Origin: Tubiluchus corallicola
Taxonomy: Eukaryota; Priapulida; Priapulimorpha; Priapulimorphida; Tubiluchidae
Assembly: GCA_030141605.1 (NCBI GenBank)
Contig: JAQGDQ010001054.1
Span: 1 to 64,000 of the forward strand
Direction of reading: 5' to 3'
DNA: 64,000 bases
Shown piece after piece: positions 23,450-34,431 of this stretch. Under the pieces are notes generated by a model, which saw nothing but the letters and a program-made list of their open reading frames with translations, did no database searches and was not told the origin of the DNA. A program made the position numbers and the translations under genes. Position 1 is the stretch's first letter. Every line of letters begins with the position of its first letter.

Positions 23450-23935
23450 AAAATGTTTCTGAAATTCTGTCAGAAATAGAAAGATCTGTATTCGGCATGC
23501 AAACCGAAAATTTCTGTCACTAGCAGGATCTTGTGTATGCAGTGACTTAATGCGATACAAGAACATGATTGGATGACCGGTTAAACAAGAGTTCTGAAAT
23601 TCTGTCAGAAGTGGAAAGATCTGCATACAAACTAAAAATTTCAATTGCTAGTAATATAAATAGAAGGCAGGAGCTCGTGAACGCAGTGGCTAACTGCAGA
23701 TGGCAGCTAAGTACGATGATACAAGAAGGAAATATGTTGACCTGTTTAACAAGATCTCCTAAATTCTGTCAGAAATACAAAGATCTTCATAGAAGCTGAA
23801 AATTTAGACGACAAGCGTATGCATAAGCAGTAGCTGAATGTTGGCGGAAGCGAAATACGATAAAAAACGTTGCAGAATGACCCACTAAACAAAATTTCTG
23901 AAATTTTGTCAGAAATGAAAAGATCTGCACATTAG
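23450..23935. repeat. ~145-bp tandem repeat, 4 copies
   Basis: TTCTGAAATTCTGTCAGAAA followed by GAAAGATCT recurs at about 23456, 23592, 23757 and 23897. The intervening sequences are related but diverged. Confidence 0.8.
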
Positions 23936-23939
23936 ATCA

Positions 23940-25145
23940 AAACTTTAATTCAAACATTCGCAATAATAAACAGTGCATATATGCTGTTCACATCCTAAAC
24001 ATGTTTATTGTTTGCTTTTATTATGTAAATAAAGTCATTTTGTTTTTTGTTCTTGTTTGCACAATTGTTTTTAACGAATTATATGTCGATACCGAAGTGC
24101 ATATTCCAAAGTTTAAATGTGCGTAATCTACTTTAAATGATCGTGAAATTTGTAGTTTGTATGCACATCTTTCTATTGCTGACAGAATGATGGAAAGTTA
24201 ACACTATGATTTTATCAGGCCAGAACACAGTTTTGTTATCATCAAAAACCCAATACTTTCACACTGGTAGGATTAATATAATGGAATAAATTACCCTACC
24301 CCGAAATTATGGATATGGGCTCCATGACCTTGAAAACCAACCTATAAATCATGATCGTTTCTGCTCTGGCAGCTAAGATGAAGTCCAGGTATGCTAGTAA
24401 CAGCCATCTTGTCAGCCATCTTGAAAATTGCGGCCATTTAGTACTAATTTCGATTGACTTCATAACCAAAATTAATCACCTTAATCACCGGTTCTAGCAC
24501 AGTGCAAACTTTCCTGCTTTTGAATCATGTCGACCAAATACCCTTTCATGTTGGTCAAATGGCGGCCATCTTTTTTGACGTCATAACAGGACACTTCAGG
24601 GTGCTCAAATTTCGGTCTAATTTTGGATATTTTGGATTTGAGCCCGCTATACTGTCAAACTAGCTGCTTATGCAATGGCTACTATGTACAATGTTTTGTA
24701 GTCAGTTACATGCAATAATTATCTGCCTACTGCCTGTGTTAGTTTTATTTCTTATATTACATATTTTGTGTGCCATGCACAAGATAAAAAAAGGTTAAAA
24801 ACGCATTTTCGACCCAAAAATTGCCCTACAAAATTAACTACTACTTACTTTTCTTACATCTGTTTCTTATGCAGACATACAAAAAGCAAAATTACTTAAT
24901 ATACATTAAGAATAGTAATTAACAACGATTTGGTAAACTAAATCACTAAGTTTCGTTCTAACAGCAGTGAAAAAGCTAGCATTAAAATAGTTTCCAGTTC
25001 AGTTGACTGACTGACAGCACGACCGATTGTACGTGTGTTTGGAATACTAAATGCCGTATCACTATGTAAGGGTATATCTACGTTTTGCTGACCGTAGTTA
25101 ATCTTTTTTGTTGTATCTTTAGTAAAGCAAACACTGATTTGTCCG
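23940..25145. other. Intergenic, nothing recognised
   Basis: No supported gene. Loose repeats of GCGGCCAT/GCCATCTT occur near 24410-24575. Confidence 0.4.
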
Positions 25146-25147
25146 GA

Positions 25148-25402
<255 letters not shown>

Positions 25403-25519
25403 AATTTCTTTAATCTTTATGTAAAGTCGGTTTCTGGATTAACAATTAACATTAGCTCAAATAGCTATTATCGCCGATTGTAAGTAACAATCTACAACTA
25501 CGTAACAGACCTATTATTG

Positions 25520-25895
25520 CCACAATTTTACCCTAAAATGCCACTCGTCAGGTAGGGCAATAGCAAGAACCACTTTTAAAGTCTTTGATACGGTATCGAT
25601 CTCGCGACCTCCCAGACGCAAGTCTTCTAGTACAACACACTGAACATCTTACAGTATCACTGTACTTCAATTCTCGCTTTCCCAAACGCGTGCAACACGC
25701 TCATGGAACATTTTTGCTATTGAAAGTTATGTTAGTTTGTGATGTCATCAACAGTTGGGCTCGCCCACCGTTAATTAAGATTTTGATCTATTATTTACTT
25801 ACCAGAAATGCTTTTGCAGTACTAAATGTGTTAAAATGTATACTTTTTATCGAATTTGAAAATGGGGTAGTATATGAAAAATCTTCTTTTAAACA
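25520..25895. mobile_element. Composite: tRNA-like segment plus partial MITE-2
   Basis: At 25585-25625 the minus strand reads like a tRNA 3' half (GGTCGCGAGATCGATACC), a decayed box B region of a tRNA-derived SINE. From about 25630 the plus strand matches the right half of MITE-2 (ACACTGAACATCTTACAGTA, then AATGGGGTAGTATATGAAAA). The terminal TCCT is lost. Confidence 0.5.
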
Positions 25896-26116
25896 TTTCA
25901 AATTTTCTCTCTAAGAATTATTTCTGTTATGTAGTAACACATTTCAGGCTCTAGTAAGACTTCTGTAATAAAATTATGTTCCTGCTGTTAAACGTTTCGT
26001 GTTTCACTTCAAATGCAGTTATGCAAAACGATTATGCAAAATGATTACGCAAAACGATTATGCATAATTCCTGGTAATAAACTTCTTTCCGCTGTAAACC
26101 TTTTCTCTTTCAGCGT
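25879..26116 (+). repeat. Direct repeat, left copy
   Basis: About 237 bp starting AATCTTCTTTTAAACAT and ending TTTTCTCTTTCAGCGT, repeated at 26470-26705 with about 90% or better identity by eye. The two copies bracket a 353-bp block. Confidence 0.8.
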
Positions 26117-26469
26117 CTTCTTTTACGCAAGAGGTTAGTAATGAGTTCCAATGTTGAATAATTTCGTAGGTCGGTATCGGGCAGGCCTATTATCAGTATT
26201 GAAATGTCTGAATTATATCAGTTCTGAAATACCTGATTTTAAGTTAGCCTTCTTTCTTTAAGCAACTGCAAATGCTAGTACACTATAAATGCTAATCAGT
26301 TAAGCTAGGATTGACCATTGATCAACGAATTTCAAAAAAATTAAAGGACAAGATAACACTATTCCTGAGCAAAGCTTGAAAAAATCGTCCTGAAATTTTG
26401 TACTTTTTGTACCATGTTATCTTATTGCGTGCAGAGTTTGCATTAGCAGTAACGCTGTATAAATCTTGT
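26117..26469 (+). repeat. Dispersed duplicate of 8395-8722 (inverted)
   Basis: Contains GGTCGGTATCGGGCAGGCCT and a TTAAAGGACAAGATAACACT end, the reverse complement of the block in 8395-8722. It lies between two direct repeats. Confidence 0.75.
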
Positions 26470-26705
26470 AAATCTTCTTTTAAACATCATATTCTCGCTA
26501 AGAATTATTTCTGTTATGTCGTAACACATTTCAGGCTCTAGTGAGACTTCTGTAATAAAATTATGTTCCTGCTGTTAAATGTTTCTTGTTTGACTTCAAA
26601 AGCAGTTATGCAAAACGATTGTGCAAAACGATTGTGCAAAATGATTATGCATAACTCCTGGTAATAAACTTCTCTTTCCACTGTAAACCTATTCTCTTTC
26701 AGCGT
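26470..26705 (+). repeat. Direct repeat, right copy
   Basis: Second copy of 25879-26116. It includes a three-fold ATGCAAAACGATT/GTGCAAAACGATT run. Confidence 0.8.
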
Positions 26706-26709
26706 GTGC

Positions 26710-27830
26710 CAGTTTTGACTGAATGTTACAAATCATCAGCGGGAGGTTTTTACTAGCAAATATAATAGCCTTAATTAAGCGCAACAATGAACAGTTAATA
26801 GCGCAGAGCTAAACAAACTCTGCAATGTTTTATGAGTACATAAATAATTCCGTGTCGACTGTGTGACATGATTGGTTGCGTGAATGCATTTCTAAACGTG
26901 GCGTAATCGCGTCCTTTCAAACGTACAATGCTGGTATAACATCCTGTGCTAGAATTTGTTAGTTTAATACTGGCCAAGGACATGGCCAATGTATTGAGGA
27001 AAAATAAAAATGGCGCCTTTCTTTTTAATTCTTACTATTATTCATTGTTAAATAATGTCTATGTCTGATAAATTAAAGTCTGTTTTCGATAGTGGCTATA
27101 GCTGCTTACTGGTTATTGTTGTTTATTGTGTTGGTGGCTGATTGCGTGCGGAACAGTCACGATGGGCATGGCAAACTATCAAGACTTTGTTTAGCAAACT
27201 ACACATTTATTAAATATCAAGCACAAACACGGCATACATAAGAGGACAGTAATGGCAGCCCTCCGTCTTCAAGACAGTTGCTAATCTGCCCGAGGTGTGG
27301 GTCTCGAAATCCTTTTGTCTAACTACCTAATGCGCCCTGAGCTTCTGCGCATAAAGATTACATCATCAGTCTTTACTTCTGAGTCAGCCTGTCGACCATC
27401 AGTTGATCATCACGTGATGCCACACCTAACTGGGCTTCTAGCCACGACGATGATTCAATCTTGCATCGTCAAGGATTTAATTTTTACTAATTTAATAATT
27501 TAATTAATAGTTCAGGCTTAAACCATTATTATAAACAGCTGTCCTTTACTTTCATATAGACAATTCAATGGCTGTCAGCCTACCAAAAATTCTGTACATA
27601 GTTCTTTAAGGACCATCCTGTACAAATTTAAACGATACTTTGGCTTAAGCTTAAGATAAGTAAGGGTGCGAGACTTCACTAAAAACAATCTCACTAAACG
27701 TTTACCCCAGATTTACTGCAAAAAAGAATAAAAAGTAAAATTACAAAAAAGTAAACACATAAATAAGAAACTCAAAACTAGCTGAACCGAGTTAGTTGAC
27801 AATGCAGAATTTTATAGTTTTATAGTTTTG
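26710..27830. other. Intergenic, nothing recognised
   Basis: Short frames only, none with coding character. Confidence 0.4.
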
Positions 27831-27834
27831 TATC

Positions 27835-28352
27835 AAGTTTTTGTTTTAGAAGATGCTCAAGTCACTGTCTCAAAGAATTTAAATTTAATTTTTATAAGAT
27901 GTTAAAGTCTCCTCTCCCTAGGAAAATTTATTTAATTTTTAGAAGATGTTATTAAAGTCTCCTCTCCCAAGGAAAATTCGTTTAATTTTTAGAAGATGTT
28001 CAAGTCATTGTATCAAAGAATTTAAGATATTTAATTTTATAAGATGTTAAAGTCTCCTCTCCTAAGGAAAACTTGGTTAATTTTTAAAATATGTTCAAGT
28101 CACTGCCTCAAAGAAAACTTATTTAATTTTTATAAGATGTTCAAGTCACTGTCTCAAAGAAAAGATTTTTAACTTTTATAAGATGTTAATGTCTCCTCTC
28201 CCAAGGAAAACTCATTTAATTTTATAAGATGTTTAAGTCTCCTCTCCCAAGTAAAACTTATTTAACTTTTATAAGATGTTCAAGTCGCTGTCTCAAAGAA
28301 AACTTATTTAATTTTTATAAGATGTTCAACTCGTTGTCTCAAAGAAAACGCA
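27835..28352. repeat. ~46-bp tandem repeat, ~11 copies
   Basis: Unit TTTAATTTTTATAAGATGTT then CAAGTCACTGTCTCAAAGAA. A variant with AAAGTCTCCTCTCCCAAGGA alternates irregularly with it. Confidence 0.9.
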
Positions 28353-28359
28353 TTTAATT

Positions 28360-29105
28360 ATAGGCTATTAAGCGTTAGAAAAACTTAACCATAAATTTGC
28401 ACTAAAAGTGCCCTATTAAATTAGAGACATCCCAAAGAAGAGAGGACCTAAAATACTGCCTTGAGTAACACTGCCAGAGACGAAAATTAGGATTAACATG
28501 ATCTGCATATTTATGCAGGTAGATGTATATGCAACGCTACAAATTCGAACACCAGATCTGTTGTAATCGTATTAAGGGCAGTCTGATTCTTGCAATACTT
28601 TTAACGAACCCTTTTTTTAAAAACTCAGTTCTTTACAGTTACTGCTTCAGGTAAACAATAAGCTTTAATCGTACAATGTTAGCGTGGGGGTGGCAAAAGA
28701 TCATAAACAAAGTACTGCGTAATAAAATGCTTTTGTCTGATTGAAGATGTGCAATTTCAAAATAATTTGAAATTATATAGCCATAAATTTAGCTGGTTTG
28801 ATGATTACGCAAGCAGTTTACTGGTGCATAAGTCAATCTTGAGTACAGTGAACCAGTAATTTAATCGCAGGAGGTAAATTATTATGTCCTATTTTTTAAG
28901 GTAAATGTAAATATTTAAATGCAAAAAATTTTAACATTTGAATGTTGAATTCTAACTTTGGACAAAAAAAGTTTAAAACCCTTGAGCCCTAAGAAGAAGC
29001 GCAGAGAAGTACATTTGTAAATTATATTGTTGCTCTGTTCAGAGTTATGATAAAACAGTATTGACGAAGAACCACTTTAACATTTTTATACATTTCAACT
29101 TAACT
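28360..29105. other. Intergenic, nothing recognised
   Basis: No supported feature. Confidence 0.4.
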
Positions 29106-29107
29106 TC

Positions 29108-29109
29108 TG

Positions 29110-29190
<81 letters not shown>

Positions 29191-29246
29191 CCATCACCAT
29201 CACCATTATCATCACCATCACCATCATCATCATCATCACCTCCACT

Positions 29247-29283
<37 letters not shown>

Positions 29284-29324
29284 TCATCGTCGTCGTCGTC
29301 GTCATCGTCATCGTCATCGTCATC

Positions 29325-29410
<86 letters not shown>
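29108..29410. repeat. Trinucleotide tract (CAT)n-(CAC)n-(CGT)n-(ATT)n
   Basis: Direct read of about 300 bp; blocks (CATCAT), (CACCAT), (CCACCA), (CGTCGT), (CATCGT) and (ATT). Confidence 0.97.
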
Positions 29411-29411
<1 letters not shown>

Positions 29412-29620
29412 ATTTCCGACAAATCAGTGTTTGTTTTTCTAAAGATACAGCAAGAAAGATGAACGTTTGTATCGGTGCTGTGTAATCAGTTTGTTTACCG
29501 AATGAGTTATGATTATACGAAATAAAAAAAACAATATATTTTAGTAATCTTTCACGTATATTTATAAGACCGAACCGTTGTCTTTTCTATCTCTTTTTGT
29601 TCACGAGACAGCGGCCATGT

Positions 29621-29640
29621 GGGGGAGGGGGAGGGGGCGG
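29621..29640 (+). other. G-quadruplex-capable G-run
   Basis: GGGGGAGGGGGAGGGGGCGG: three runs of five G with single-base spacers, enough for a four-stranded fold by splitting runs. No gene start is recognised nearby. Confidence 0.6.
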
Positions 29641-30005
29641 TATTACATCTAGGTTATGTCTATAGATACTATAGAAAGACCAATGTACAGTACGTTAAAA
29701 AATCATACTCGCTAAACGAAAGTAAATTTTGTATTTAATCTGAGCTGCTGACCCAAGCGATTTGGAATTTGTAAAGCAGGTCAAATGATTAAAGACGTAT
29801 GCATGCCTTACAAAACACTGACACATAAACGCTCTGGCTTATACGCTCTATGAATACAAATGGTCAGAGCGCTTACGACGAGAGAAAGTGAGTTTTTACA
29901 GTTGGTAGAGCGTATTATTAACAAATATATCTGTGGAGTAAGTGTGATTTCCGACTGTGTTTCGTAATTTATTAACTTTTTCATTTTTATGTTTTACGGT
30001 TGTTA

Positions 30006-30181
30006 TGTTTGATAAATTAAATGAAATACTTCTGCCCGAAAACCTTAATATAGCTGCCTTAGGAACTAATGATCTGTTGAAGTTGTTATTATTCGAAAAA
30101 GATGAATTTAACTATGTTGCTAGCTGTAAAATATTCCAATGCATGCATGACTTTATATTACGTACTAAACGCTTCCAGTAG
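30006..30181 (+). pseudogene. Possible LINE reverse-transcriptase C-terminal remnant
   Basis: A frame from the ATG at 30006 (MFDKLNEILLPENLN) to the TAG at 30179-30181 has the pattern LLKLLLFEKDEFNYV followed by CKIFQCMHDFILRTKRF. This is the layout found at the extreme C-terminus of many non-LTR retrotransposon ORF2 proteins. No RT domain is readable upstream, so it would be a 5'-truncated insertion. It could alternatively be a last exon of an unknown gene. Confidence 0.35.
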
Positions 30182-30235
30182 TTTCTATCTGATATGAAAT
30201 GCATCAGTCTTAAATATTTGTACATTAATATTCTC

Positions 30236-30901
30236 TAACCTTCCACCTACAACATAAAGCTCAGGAAATTCGTCTTGAAATTTTATATCACTTACTTACT
30301 GCCTTTTTGCATGCAGGGCTTGCGTCGCCATAACGCTATAAGAAACATGCAAAATTCAAACTACTGCGATGACCTTTAGACGCAGCCATTTTGACGATAA
30401 ATCATTTGAAATAAGTTTTGATAACATTGAGTAAAGTTTGAAAAATTAATCGGAGCATGCGTAGCGCACACGTCACTAAGTAAAATGTTAAATTGGTCGA
30501 TCTTGTCAATAAGATAAAATAGGTTTTTTGGTTAGTGAGTGGCGCACCCTGGAGGTGAGTCAACGACATTTCAACAATTGGTGAAAACATTTTAAATAAT
30601 TAATCATTTTCTATTTACATAAATTTTTCCAACAGGTAAGCGAAATGCTAAGTAATATCTTTGCTTGGAAAGTTTTTTGGGACATAATTTAACATTTCAT
30701 TTTCTTCCCCTGCTTATCGTTGTGCGTACATGACTTCATGTAATGGCGACTTCAGAACAGTATTGCGGGAGATTTAAAATGAAAGCAAACAAAAATTCAT
30801 TTTAACGTGAGTACGATATACGCATAAAATTGCTATAAAGTAATTTAATATTTCACGGTGATTTTTCTGAAACCTTCTTCCGGTACCTCTTTTCTTGTCC
30901 T
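30236..30901 (+). mobile_element. MITE-3 copy
   Basis: Aligns with 18941-19597 throughout, sharing GGTTAGTGAGTGGCGCACCC-like and GACATAATTTAACATTTC segments, and ends CTCTTTTCTTGTCCT. The right flank is TTAT, not a clean TTAA. Confidence 0.72.
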
Positions 30902-30904
30902 TTA

Positions 30905-31375
30905 TGTACCCATGGCTTTCATAGCAAATCTAAAGCGAGTGTTCCGTGGAGAAATGACAGTGAAATTATTGTGTGAAGCAACGACTATTCTCTCAAGATG
31001 GAACTAATCCACATTTCCCGAAGTTTTGAAACTCAAAGAGACCAAAAGAAGGGAAAAACTAGTAAATAGTCTGGATTTGAACCGGAGACGTTTGGATTAC
31101 ATTACTCTGACGTCCACCAACACCATCGAAGTTCAAATTATAAAACAACAATTAAACATGGATTTCATGGATTGACATAAAAATTGTACCTCATAAAAAT
31201 CAAAAGCTCGTTAGAAATTAAATAGCATTTCAAAGAAAGACTTTTGAACCTGTGTCACCACCCTGTGATAAAGAAAAATAAGCCATAAACCAAACAAACA
31301 AGCAAATAAGCAAACAAACAAATAAACAAACAAGCAAACAAACAAACAAACAAAGGTAATAATCATATTGATAAT
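30905..31375. other. Intergenic with tRNA-like segment and (AAAC)n
   Basis: On the minus strand at about 31070-31130, GATGGTGTTGGTGG and GGTTCAAATCC sit at box A to box B spacing, suggesting a decayed tRNA-derived SINE. 31287-31353 is an AAAC/AAGC tetranucleotide repeat. Confidence 0.4.
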
Positions 31376-31377
31376 AT

Positions 31378-31850
31378 ATACAAACATAATCATCACACCT
31401 GAAAACATTAATGTCGAGCTCTTTAGCGCTACCAATGACTGCAAGTTTTCTTATATCTTATTCCTAAAATTATTAATCTTTTCAACAGGTTCAGCACATA
31501 TGACAGATACGATTTCAATGCAGCTTTTTTCTTTTTAGGAAATATTGATTTTGAAGTCTTCTTAAAGATGATTGATGAAAACATTCAGTTGCTCCTTGTC
31601 ATTTAATATTCCAGTTGCTACCGGTCCTTTGATGAATAATTCTGAATCTATTGTGGGAAATCTGATTTGAAACAAAATGTCACACAAGACTGTTCTCTAG
31701 TTGAACATATTTTGCGCTAGTTTCTTTCGCTTGCATTCAGCCTCAGCCCATCTTAAAACGGCTTCAAATAGTTTCCCTTCTTCACTAATTGTCAGTTTAT
31801 CAAGTTTGACAATCCTCAATACATGATCGTTACTCAAACGCGATGAGAAT
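31378..31850 (-). pseudogene. Truncated BTB-BACK pseudogene, tandem copy of the gene at 32169-33437
   Basis: The segment aligns with 32455-32925 of the intact gene, about 1.07 kb further on in the same orientation. It covers the end of the BACK domain and the start of the C-terminal region, with shared strings such as AATATTCCAGTTGCTACCGG. It carries an in-frame TAG (31697-31699) where the intact gene has a Lys codon, and small length differences. The N-terminal BTB half and the C-terminus are missing. It arose by partial tandem duplication downstream of the gene and is not expected to make protein. Confidence 0.88.
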
Positions 31851-32098
31851 AAGATGGTGATGAGCTTCAACACTGAGTTTTGTTTCTGTTGCCGTCTTAT
31901 TGTTACTACCAGCAGGGAGGACTCTATGCATAAATGACATTGTATAGGGTCAAAACCTTCTAATTTTTATGCCAATGTCAAAATGTTGACCAAATCATGC
32001 AATACAGCTTATACGTGACATTGTTATGCTAATCATAATCAATCATGACAAAATGCCTTACTTCTTCAAAATAGGCGGCAATGTACGGGGTGTAAAAA

Positions 32099-32104
32099 TT
32101 TATT
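32099..32104 (-). terminator. Putative polyadenylation signal of BTB gene
   Basis: AATAAA on the minus strand, about 65 nt past the stop codon. It is the nearest canonical hexamer. Confidence 0.55.
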
Positions 32105-32168
32105 GGTCTATAAACAATCAATCGTAATTGTAGAAGCATCAGTTTCAAGAAATGATGTTCCTTTCAAT

Positions 32169-33437
32169 TCATTTTCTAAACAGCATCTTAACTTTTATGC
32201 ATATTTTTCCATCTTGAATAAACCCGGAAGTAGGGTCCATGACGGTGCTAAACTGTGCAATATTTGCTGTCCAGAGCCGTTCTTTTGTATCTTCATTTAG
32301 GATAGTTTTGAGTGACCTTTGTGGATTATTGTTAATCACTTCAATGTAACTGCTCTTACACATGCTACGTAAAGTAAGAGAAGAGGAAAGAACTATTAAA
32401 TTCAAGCAACAGCCTTCACCATGGTTATCTCCAGCAATGGAGCAGTTTGTATCATCACATCTGAAAAGACGAATGTCAAGCTCATGACTATCACCAATGA
32501 TTGCAGGATCTGCCCATTCTCTTATTCCTAAATTGTCAATTTCCTTAACAGGTACAGCACACACGACTAACACGACTTCTATGTAGTTTCTCTGCGTTTT
32601 TGGAAATATTGATTCTGATGCCACTTTTTGATGATGATTGATTAGAACATTTTCTTGCTCCTCGGCATTTAATATTCCAGTTGCTACCGGTCCTTTAATG
32701 AATAACTCTGGATCCATTGTGGGAAATCTGATCTGCAACAAAATGTCGCCCAAGACTGTTCTCTTGTTGAACACATTTTGCTCTAGGTTCTTTCGCTTAC
32801 ATTCAGCATCAGCCCATCTTAAAACTGCATCAAATAATCTCCCCTCTTCAGTAATTCTCAGTTCATCAAGTTTGACAATCCTCAATAAGCTGTCGTAGCT
32901 CAAGGAAGTAAAACTGTCGGACTCTATAAGTGCTTCTGTCTCGACACTAATGACCTCCAAACACTTCATCTCTACATCTCGCCTTTCATAGAAACAAGCA
33001 GCTGTCAGAATGGTACAGACGTTATCAGTTGTGATTTCAGATTTAAGGAAATCAACAGCCAATTTTTCAAGTTCACGGATGTTGTATTTTTTAGCTAAGT
33101 AAAGTACGGAAAGAACATTATCACCAGTTAATTCAGCTTTGTCAGTATAAATAAATCTCAAAAGCAGCAGGAACACTTCAGGTTCAACATCGGTTATTGG
33201 TATGACATCATCAAGTTTATGACACAGCGGCCCAAACAGCATCCTCTTAAAAACGTCACTTCTGAGTGCAAGTACGTACCGCCTAGCATTGATGATGGTT
33301 TCACCAACTGAAAAAGTTACATCACATAATTCCTGGAAATCTTCGTTACCAAAAACATAAACGTATCTCTCGTTCCAGTCGTCCATCGCATCAACCCTTT
33401 CAGCTAGGGTTTTCGGCTCGTCTAATGAAGTTGCCAT
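32169..33437 (-). CDS. BTB/POZ-BACK domain protein (BTBD-like)
   Basis: A 422-residue single-exon frame. Residues ~28-128 form a BTB domain (CDVTFSVGETIINARRYVLA, RSDVFKRMLFG, then LLLRFIYTD). Residues ~133-240 form a BACK domain ending LFDAVLRWADAECKRKNLE and IRFPTM. The C-terminal ~180 residues are less conserved and may be a diverged PHR-like fold as in BTBD1/2/3/6. Members of that family usually act as substrate adaptors for cullin-3 ubiquitin ligases; that role is inferred from the family. The start is the first Met and the stop is TGA at 32169-32171. A TATA-like box lies ~50 bp upstream and an AATAAA downstream. No intron is seen, so it may be an old retrocopy that became a gene. A broken duplicate follows it. 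Confidence 0.92.
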   Translation of the reverse strand: MATSLDEPKTLAERVDAMDDWNERYVYVFGNEDFQELCDVTFSVGETIINARRYVLALRSDVFKRMLFGPLCHKLDDVIPITDVEPEVFLLLLRFIYTDKAELTGDNVLSVLYLAKKYNIRELEKLAVDFLKSEITTDNVCTILTAACFYERRDVEMKCLEVISVETEALIESDSFTSLSYDSLLRIVKLDELRITEEGRLFDAVLRWADAECKRKNLEQNVFNKRTVLGDILLQIRFPTMDPELFIKGPVATGILNAEEQENVLINHHQKVASESIFPKTQRNYIEVVLVVCAVPVKEIDNLGIREWADPAIIGDSHELDIRLFRCDDTNCSIAGDNHGEGCCLNLIVLSSSLTLRSMCKSSYIEVINNNPQRSLKTILNEDTKERLWTANIAQFSTVMDPTSGFIQDGKICIKVKMLFRK

Positions 33438-33481
33438 TTCTTTTGCTAACGGAATTTACTGACCTACTCTGCTGATCGAGA

Positions 33482-33493
33482 ACTTGTATAAAT
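33482..33493 (-). promoter_or_regulatory. TATA-like box of BTB gene
   Basis: On the minus strand CCATTTATACAAG lies ~50 nt before the ATG. The spacing fits a very short 5' UTR. No initiator motif was identified. Confidence 0.35.
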
Positions 33494-33724
33494 GGCTGGT
33501 GTAACTACAGACACGAGATGAAGTAATTGAAACTTTGTTCTTTTAATCAGTTTTATGTTCTACAATCATTAAAGGTAAACATACAGTCATAATTCTATCA
33601 TGTCAACGCTGCCTCGCCTTGTACAAACAACTAACTGTGACCTTTGTACCCTTGGTTTATAAACTTATGACCCCGACTAAGAAAAATAACTCTTTAGTTT
33701 GTCCAGTCTACATAGATGAATAAC

Positions 33725-33785
33725 TTAAGCACAAGAAAACTCTCCACTTACATAAAGCTCAAGAAATGCATTACAAGTACGTTGA
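33725..33785 (+). mobile_element. MITE-3 left-end fragment
   Basis: TTAA then GCACAAGAAAACTCTCCACT and ACATAAAGCTCAAGAAA match the start of the MITE-3 copies. Confidence 0.5.
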
Positions 33786-33809
33786 TAGTAAATTTTTTGT
33801 TAATACAAC

Positions 33810-34090
33810 AAAATTTCTCTCTGACAGTAAACTAGCAAGTGTGAACTGCTGTGTGAGTTGCCGTCAGTAGGTTTTTTCAAACTCTCTACCACTGCTGCCT
33901 GTTCAGTGTGAACGTTTCGACACTATAGTGTTACTCACTACACTCTTTGCAGCCAATATGGAATCGAGTGTCAACTCGCCCTTATTGTGTTACAGTAACT
34001 CGCACCAAAGTCTGAACACACTTGCGAGTTACATAACGAGTTATTTGACGAGTTACTTGGGGGAGAAAACTCCTTAGTTTGAACACGGGT
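33810..34090. mobile_element. Family E element fragment
   Basis: Motifs CTCTGACAGTAAACT, GCGAGTTACATAACGAGTTA and an end that reads in reverse GTTCAAACTAAGGAGTTTTC relate it to 17345-17895 and 45570-46070. Confidence 0.5.
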
Positions 34091-34304
34091 TTAAGAGAAT
34101 TAATGAATAAGAGGGGATAAAAGTAACTCAGTGAGAAATAAAGTGAGAGATTTGTGAGAGATTTCTTTTGCAAAATAAACATAATCTTGTTGGCCTGGCA
34201 ATTACTTACCACATGTTGCGTTTGTAAAAACACATTAGTTCGTATAAAATTCCAATCTAGTTTCATGTATTTTTTACTTTTGGTGTTAGAGATAAAAATA
34301 TCCA

Positions 34305-34431
34305 TGACGACGATGATGATGATGTTCATGATGATGATGATAATGACAATGACGATGATGATAATGATGACGAAGATGATGATGATGATGACGATAATAA
34401 CAATGACGATGATGATAATGATGACGAAGAT
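34305..34431. repeat. GATGAT/GACGAA-type degenerate microsatellite
   Basis: About 130 bp of ATGATGACGAAG-like trinucleotides. In minus-strand terms it immediately follows the SINE 3' end and could be its tail. Confidence 0.9.
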
